A stretch of DNA of 64,000 nt from Isoetes taiwanensis. Lineage: Eukaryota; Streptophyta; Lycopodiopsida; Isoetales; Isoetaceae. Location of the stretch: positions 16,641,030 through 16,705,029 of the forward strand of contig JAJEKV010000024.1 in assembly GCA_021234155.1 (NCBI GenBank). The letters are read 5' to 3'. Below, in pieces: positions 59,914 to 64,000 of the stretch. Both the position numbers and the translations under genes were made by a program. The notes under the pieces were generated by a model. It was not told the origin of the DNA and made no database searches. It saw only the letters and a list, made by a program, of their open reading frames with translations. Position 1 is the stretch's first letter. Every line of letters begins with the position of its first letter.

Positions 59914-61734
59914 TTAATTATATTCAACATCAAAACCCTTGATAATGATCTTCTCCCCGCCATTTCTGGGAACTAAGGTGACATCAAAGCTTTCCCCTTT
60001 TTTGATTCCCAAATCCTCGAGAACATCTCCAATGCCAATCCTAATAGTGGTGGTCGTAGGCATATCCTCTTCCCCTTTCTTCATATGTGGAACATTCAAG
60101 AAACTTCCAGCATATTCTACGGTATCCAAAGAGGTCTCCGAATCCGCAGTTGGCAAATTTATAAAAATGTCAAAACCCACTGCCTCGTCCATTGGAAATT
60201 CAACACCCTGTATCACCAAAACAGTTTCCGACCCATCTGATTCTGCCACTGCCTCTGCTGCTGCAGCAGCCACCATTCCGGAAACTGGATTCAGAGAAGA
60301 CACCAACAATTTCTTGGCCGGAATCTTGACCTTGGCACTGAATGGATTCTCCAAGGCTGTAGAGTTTCCGGCATCAATGTTTCCAAATTCAGGGATCTTT
60401 GGGCGTTTGAGCTTAGATTTAGCAGCGGGGGTATTGGCTCCAAGAGTTTTGGATTTTGCATTGAGCCAAGGGATAGGCTGAGGCTGATAAGAATAACCCA
60501 TTTTTTTAGAAACTAATGCATCTCCGGCCTTCACTTTAACCAAATCCCCATGCTCGTCAAAGAACTCGAAAGCGGCATTAAGAAAATCTGAGTCAGAGAA
60601 ATTCTTGCGCTTGAGAATGTCGGTCCAGATGGACCAGATGCGGTCGACGTTTCCGTGGTGGGCGAAAAAGATGGGATCAAGTCCGGCGGAATACAGAGCA
60701 CCCATGTCCTCATGGGGGGGAGTTTCGCTGCCGGTCCAGATATGAACTGAGGCATGACAGCTGTTCTCCAAGGTACCGGGAACACCAGGCGGTTTCACAT
60801 CCTCGGCTCTGTAAGGTTTCCCCATAAACAAATCCGCAGTTTTTGCCCCGCTCACGATATTCTGATACATCACGGCGTTGTTGTTCTTCCTTAAAGTAGC
60901 CAAATCATCTTGCCTCTCTGGACTTTTGGGAGCCCAAGCTAGATCGGCTATTGCCGGTGGCTGATGGACAGAACTCCTCTTTGCGTCGTACAAGGAAGGG
61001 TTTTTGATGAAGAGGGAAGGGATGCTGCCAGGCAGGGGAGTGGATGCAGCCGGGTTGTCCCAGTTCCAATACGGAAGGCGAAAGGAGGGATCTTTGATGA
61101 GAAACTGAAGGATGCGTTCATGGAAATAGAGGTACCAGCGGTGCCAAGGAAGGAACAACCAGCTGCCGTGGACATCGAACGCATTTTGGGTTCCAGGCTG
61201 GACCAAGCGGTTGTCGCAGAAAACACAGTGGATATAAGCCTGGTAGATCTGCTTGCGGGGGTCGTCGTTGGGAAGAGCTCTGAGCAGCTCGTATGCTCTG
61301 CTATACTTGGCAGCATAAGCAGGGCCGACGAGGTGGGCAGCTGGGCGGTCGATCACGGGGCCCGGGCGGAGAATGAAATCTTTGATGGGCTTTTTGGGCA
61401 CCGGAAGACAGCAGTCCAGCGCCTTTGTGCCTACCTTCTTGCAGTCCTTCAGATCCGGTGGCTGCACCGGTGACCCCATCGCCTCCGGGCTGTTTATCAG
61501 AAATGGTAGCCCTGCTGCTCCTATTGTCGATCCCAATAGTAGCTCCCTTCTCTTCATCGCTTCATTACCTGAATCATTGTAGTTGCTTCTGCAGATTAGC
61601 TTGCTCTTGCATTGCCTCTTCCCTCCAGCAGGAGTGGCTATGGCGATGGATTGTGCAGTTCCGGCAATGTTTTTGCCGAAACCTAGTTGGTTCAGGTTTG
61701 CAGAAACAGGGCAGGATAGTAGCTTCGCCTCCAT
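59914..61734 (-). CDS. PPO: Polyphenol oxidase (catechol oxidase/tyrosinase family), chloroplastic, intact
   Basis: A single 606-residue frame without introns. PPO oxidises o-diphenols (and in some members monophenols) to quinones with O2 in the thylakoid lumen. Residues 1-60 are a stroma-targeting transit peptide. KRRELLLGSTIGAAGLPFL (61-79) is a twin-arginine thylakoid signal, with likely cleavage near AMG-S (86-88). Cys98, 108, 109 and 170 fit the two conserved disulfides. CuA ligands are His169, His189 and His198, with Cys173 for the thioether bridge. CuB ligands are His327, His331 and one of His359/360 (FFAHHGNVDRIW). The DWL domain follows (about 380-416; DFL replaces DWL), with the GYSY tyrosine motif, then the KFDV-type C-terminal domain (about 465-606; KGFDVEY replaces KFDV). 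Length is normal for the family. A TATA box lies 57 bp upstream of the ATG. Substrate and induction cannot be read from sequence. Confidence 0.96.
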   Translation of the reverse strand: MEAKLLSCPVSANLNQLGFGKNIAGTAQSIAIATPAGGKRQCKSKLICRSNYNDSGNEAMKRRELLLGSTIGAAGLPFLINSPEAMGSPVQPPDLKDCKKVGTKALDCCLPVPKKPIKDFILRPGPVIDRPAAHLVGPAYAAKYSRAYELLRALPNDDPRKQIYQAYIHCVFCDNRLVQPGTQNAFDVHGSWLFLPWHRWYLYFHERILQFLIKDPSFRLPYWNWDNPAASTPLPGSIPSLFIKNPSLYDAKRSSVHQPPAIADLAWAPKSPERQDDLATLRKNNNAVMYQNIVSGAKTADLFMGKPYRAEDVKPPGVPGTLENSCHASVHIWTGSETPPHEDMGALYSAGLDPIFFAHHGNVDRIWSIWTDILKRKNFSDSDFLNAAFEFFDEHGDLVKVKAGDALVSKKMGYSYQPQPIPWLNAKSKTLGANTPAAKSKLKRPKIPEFGNIDAGNSTALENPFSAKVKIPAKKLLVSSLNPVSGMVAAAAAEAVAESDGSETVLVIQGVEFPMDEAVGFDIFINLPTADSETSLDTVEYAGSFLNVPHMKKGEEDMPTTTTIRIGIGDVLEDLGIKKGESFDVTLVPRNGGEKIIIKGFDVEYN

Positions 61735-61790
61735 AGCCGTGAAAGTGAGAACTCGGCCTGGGTTTTTGTGTTAGGCCTAAAGCAAGATGG

Positions 61791-61797
61791 ATTTATA
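61791..61797 (-). promoter_or_regulatory. TATA box of intact PPO
   Basis: TATAAAT on the minus strand, about 57 bp before the start codon, in sequence conserved with PPO-B. Confidence 0.75.
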
Positions 61798-62217
61798 GGA
61801 GGCAAAGTGGGTAAGTTCTCAAAAATCAATATGATTTTTTGGCATTTTTTTTTTGCTTTATGAGGATGACAGCTGTGCCAGTTTCCACAATGACAATTGG
61901 CATTAAAAAGTTTGACGACTATGTTTACACGAAAGCCAATTGGAAAATATTACAAAACGACAGCACGAGCAACAAAAGCTACAGTCAGCTATATTTTCCA
62001 CGTTTTTACCTTTCACCATGCTATATAAAATCTACAGTCAGCTATATTTTTCACGTGTTCTTTTGAATCTGTTTGTACAGCATGTCTTTGATTGGGTACT
62101 GGGTTCATAATTCTGAAAATTCTAAGCTAACTCATTTTGTATGCCTTTGATTGGGTTTGGGTTCATAATTTGAATCTCGAGTCTAGATTTTAAAGCTTTA
62201 TTCATATATGAATTATT

Positions 62218-62291
62218 CCGGCGATGTTTTTGCCGAAACCTAGTTGGTTCACGTTTGCAGAAACAGGGGAGGATATTAGACTGGCCTCCAT
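62218..62291 (-). pseudogene. PPO 5' stub upstream of intact PPO
   Basis: About 25 codons starting MEASLISSPVSANVNQ, then loss of homology and a stop soon after. It has its own TATA box. Counterpart of 38466-38540. Confidence 0.8.
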
Positions 62292-62344
62292 AGCCGTGAA
62301 AGTGAGAACTTGGTGGCCTGGGTTTGTGTGTTAAAGCAAGATGG

Positions 62345-62351
62345 ATTTATA
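62345..62351 (-). promoter_or_regulatory. TATA box of the PPO 5' stub (copy C)
   Basis: TATAAAT on the minus strand, in the same surroundings as the intact PPO promoter. Confidence 0.6.
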
Positions 62352-63448
62352 GGAGGCAAGGTGCCTAAGTTCTCAGAAATCAATATAATTTTTGGCATTT
62401 TTTTTTTCTCCGCACGACTTTATGAGGACGACAGCTGTGACACTTTCCACACTGACAATTGGCATTAAAAAGTTTGATGACTATGAGCATGCATTTCCCA
62501 TGTTTACACCAAATCTACAGTCAGCTATATTTTCCACGTTTTTACCTTTCACGATGCAACAAATCAGCTATATTTTCCACGTTTTTACCTTTCACGATGC
62601 AACAAAGAAGTGTGTTTCTCATTGACAGAGTATGGAAATTTGGTTATAAATCTTGTTGATACCTTCTAGGTTCTGTTAAAAGAACTTTGTTTCTGCGGTT
62701 TTATTTGTTTTATTTCTTCCGCAAAAGGAATACGATTTTGATAATTCTCTACACTCTTTTATGAGGATGACTTATAATTTTTCAATCACAAATGACAAAA
62801 AAAAATTTGAAAACCAAGCCTGCTGATAAAAGCATGCATTTGCCACTTCTAACATGACGGGCCAATAGAAAAATACTACGAACTACAGCAGATTCGTTTA
62901 GTAAATCTCTTAGGGCATCATTGTTGGCAAAATCATTATCGTTAGGATCAAAGGTAATTCTGCTTTCAGCCTACAACTTTAGCATTTTATTTGCGGACTA
63001 GAAAATTGTCGTACTTATAGGCATCGTAATAATTCTAGCACTTTTGGGCCCTAGATGTAACCCAACGAGAACCATCCCTCCATCTACCCCCTTTTTTTAA
63101 TTTTTTTAATGAAATATGTTTCCATTCACTATAAATATGCAAGTACAACTTAGTCTATGTTATATCAATCCATCTACATAGTCTTATAGAAGATGTGAAG
63201 GTAATTACATAGCAAAAATTATATAAGAAGAAATGCTCCCATATTGTTGCCATGGCACTGACTTTGGATCTAAAAAATATCAAGATCCAAATTTGAAAGA
63301 GTCGGCTCTCTAGCTTTTTCGAGCTAAGATCATCAATTACTACAGGGTTCAATTTATAAAGGGTAGGGTCAAAATCAGAATTTTCCATCCATATATATGA
63401 CATTAAATAAATATATTATAGAATAAATATTTAGTTTCCATATTTCAT
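62352..63448. other. PPO upstream region, non-coding
   Basis: Counterpart of 38601-39707 with a short deletion near 63.03 kb. The TATTTTCCACGTTTTTACC word is present in tandem. No gene. Confidence 0.6.
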
Positions 63449-64000
63449 GGCAAAATTTCCAGATTTCAAGGCCCCTTTTATTCTCTTCTCCTACAAAGTT
63501 TTATGGGATCATAAACAGACCTTCAAAGCATGATGATTAAGCATTGAACCCCTTTCTATCTTCTTCTTGATGTTATTTGTACTCGTAATTTCATCTTTTG
63601 TCTTTATTGTTACATTGATTAATCACATGAACCATTTCTACACATGTTGAATTTGTTATTGGTCTCAATCAAGAAAAAGATGCACCTTCTTCTTGTGATG
63701 TTTGCACTCACATTTCCATCCTTTATCCTTACCTCAAATTATTTTAACATGGTGAATTGTTTTGAGCCACCGACGCATGTGTGGCCAACAAAAGCAACAA
63801 TGAGATAAACAGTCATCGAAAAGAAAACTAAATTATTTTACACCTGTTGAGCTGTTTTGAGCCACCCACATATATGTGGCCAATTAAAGCAACAATGAGA
63901 TAAACAATCGTCGAAAAGGAAACTAAATTGTCTAAAATCTACCTATTTTGTTGCCAATACGAACCCAAAAAGACTTGTTTGCTATGATGTGAGTTAAATA
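63449..64000. repeat. PPO-flanking repeat, subtype III, copy C (cut by window end)
   Basis: Matches 39708-40259 to the last base of the window, so the large duplication continues beyond it. Confidence 0.88.

Noticed and set aside
1-64000. CRISPR arrays, bacterial operons, rRNA or intact tRNA genes
   Set aside because: No regularly spaced short repeats with unique spacers, no Shine-Dalgarno-linked genes and no complete tRNA or rRNA sequence were seen; content is plant nuclear.

Overview
The window looks like nuclear DNA of a land plant. The evidence is a chloroplast-targeted polyphenol oxidase (PPO) with a thylakoid twin-arginine signal, Ty1/copia retrotransposons primed at a TGGTATC site, and fragments of intron-bearing genes (SMYD-type SET protein, PPR protein, RPAP2, subtilase). 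The intronless PPO and a DDE-type element I associate with seedless plants make a fern or lycophyte possible, but this is a weak inference. Gene density is very low. Most of the window is repeats, transposons and broken genes.

Left part (1-10.5 kb): tandem repeats and microsatellites, including a CCA-to-TGG strand-switch tract at 1.65-2.3 kb and an array of the palindrome GGAATATTCC at 3.9-4.2 kb. A decayed DDE-type transposon gene follows on the minus strand (5.2-8.5 kb). Next is a complete 1745-bp LTR element carrying only a gag remnant (8656-10400), with perfect TATTG target duplications.

Right part (10.5-64 kb): a PPO neighbourhood duplicated many times. The unit can be read as blocks L-M-R followed by PPO on the minus strand. 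One intact PPO is present (59914-61734). Another is nearly full length but frameshifted (36155-37977), one is a 5'-truncated pseudogene (47868-49025), and at least five more are short 3' fragments. Four of those share one breakpoint. Two 5' stubs lie upstream of the two long copies. The stretch 31.7-40.3 kb is repeated almost exactly at 55.4-64 kb.

The most unusual structure is in the first L-M-R unit. It is split by two large insertions, 13622-23039 (9.4 kb) and 23709-30985 (7.3 kb), and the two sister units give exact empty sites. Both insertions have the same two unlike ends, called X and Y here, in opposite orientation. Both sit in runs of A/T. Both contain unrelated gene fragments: SMYD in the first; PPR, RPAP2 and subtilase in the second. 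The first was later hit by a 4620-bp Ty1/copia element (17811-22430, TSD CTTCG). The ends and target suggest rolling-circle elements of the Helentron/Helitron2 type that carry host DNA, but no Rep/helicase gene is visible and this remains inference.

Many coding remnants differ from an intact frame by single bases in short runs. Decay is the simplest reading, but residual sequencing error cannot be excluded from the sequence alone.
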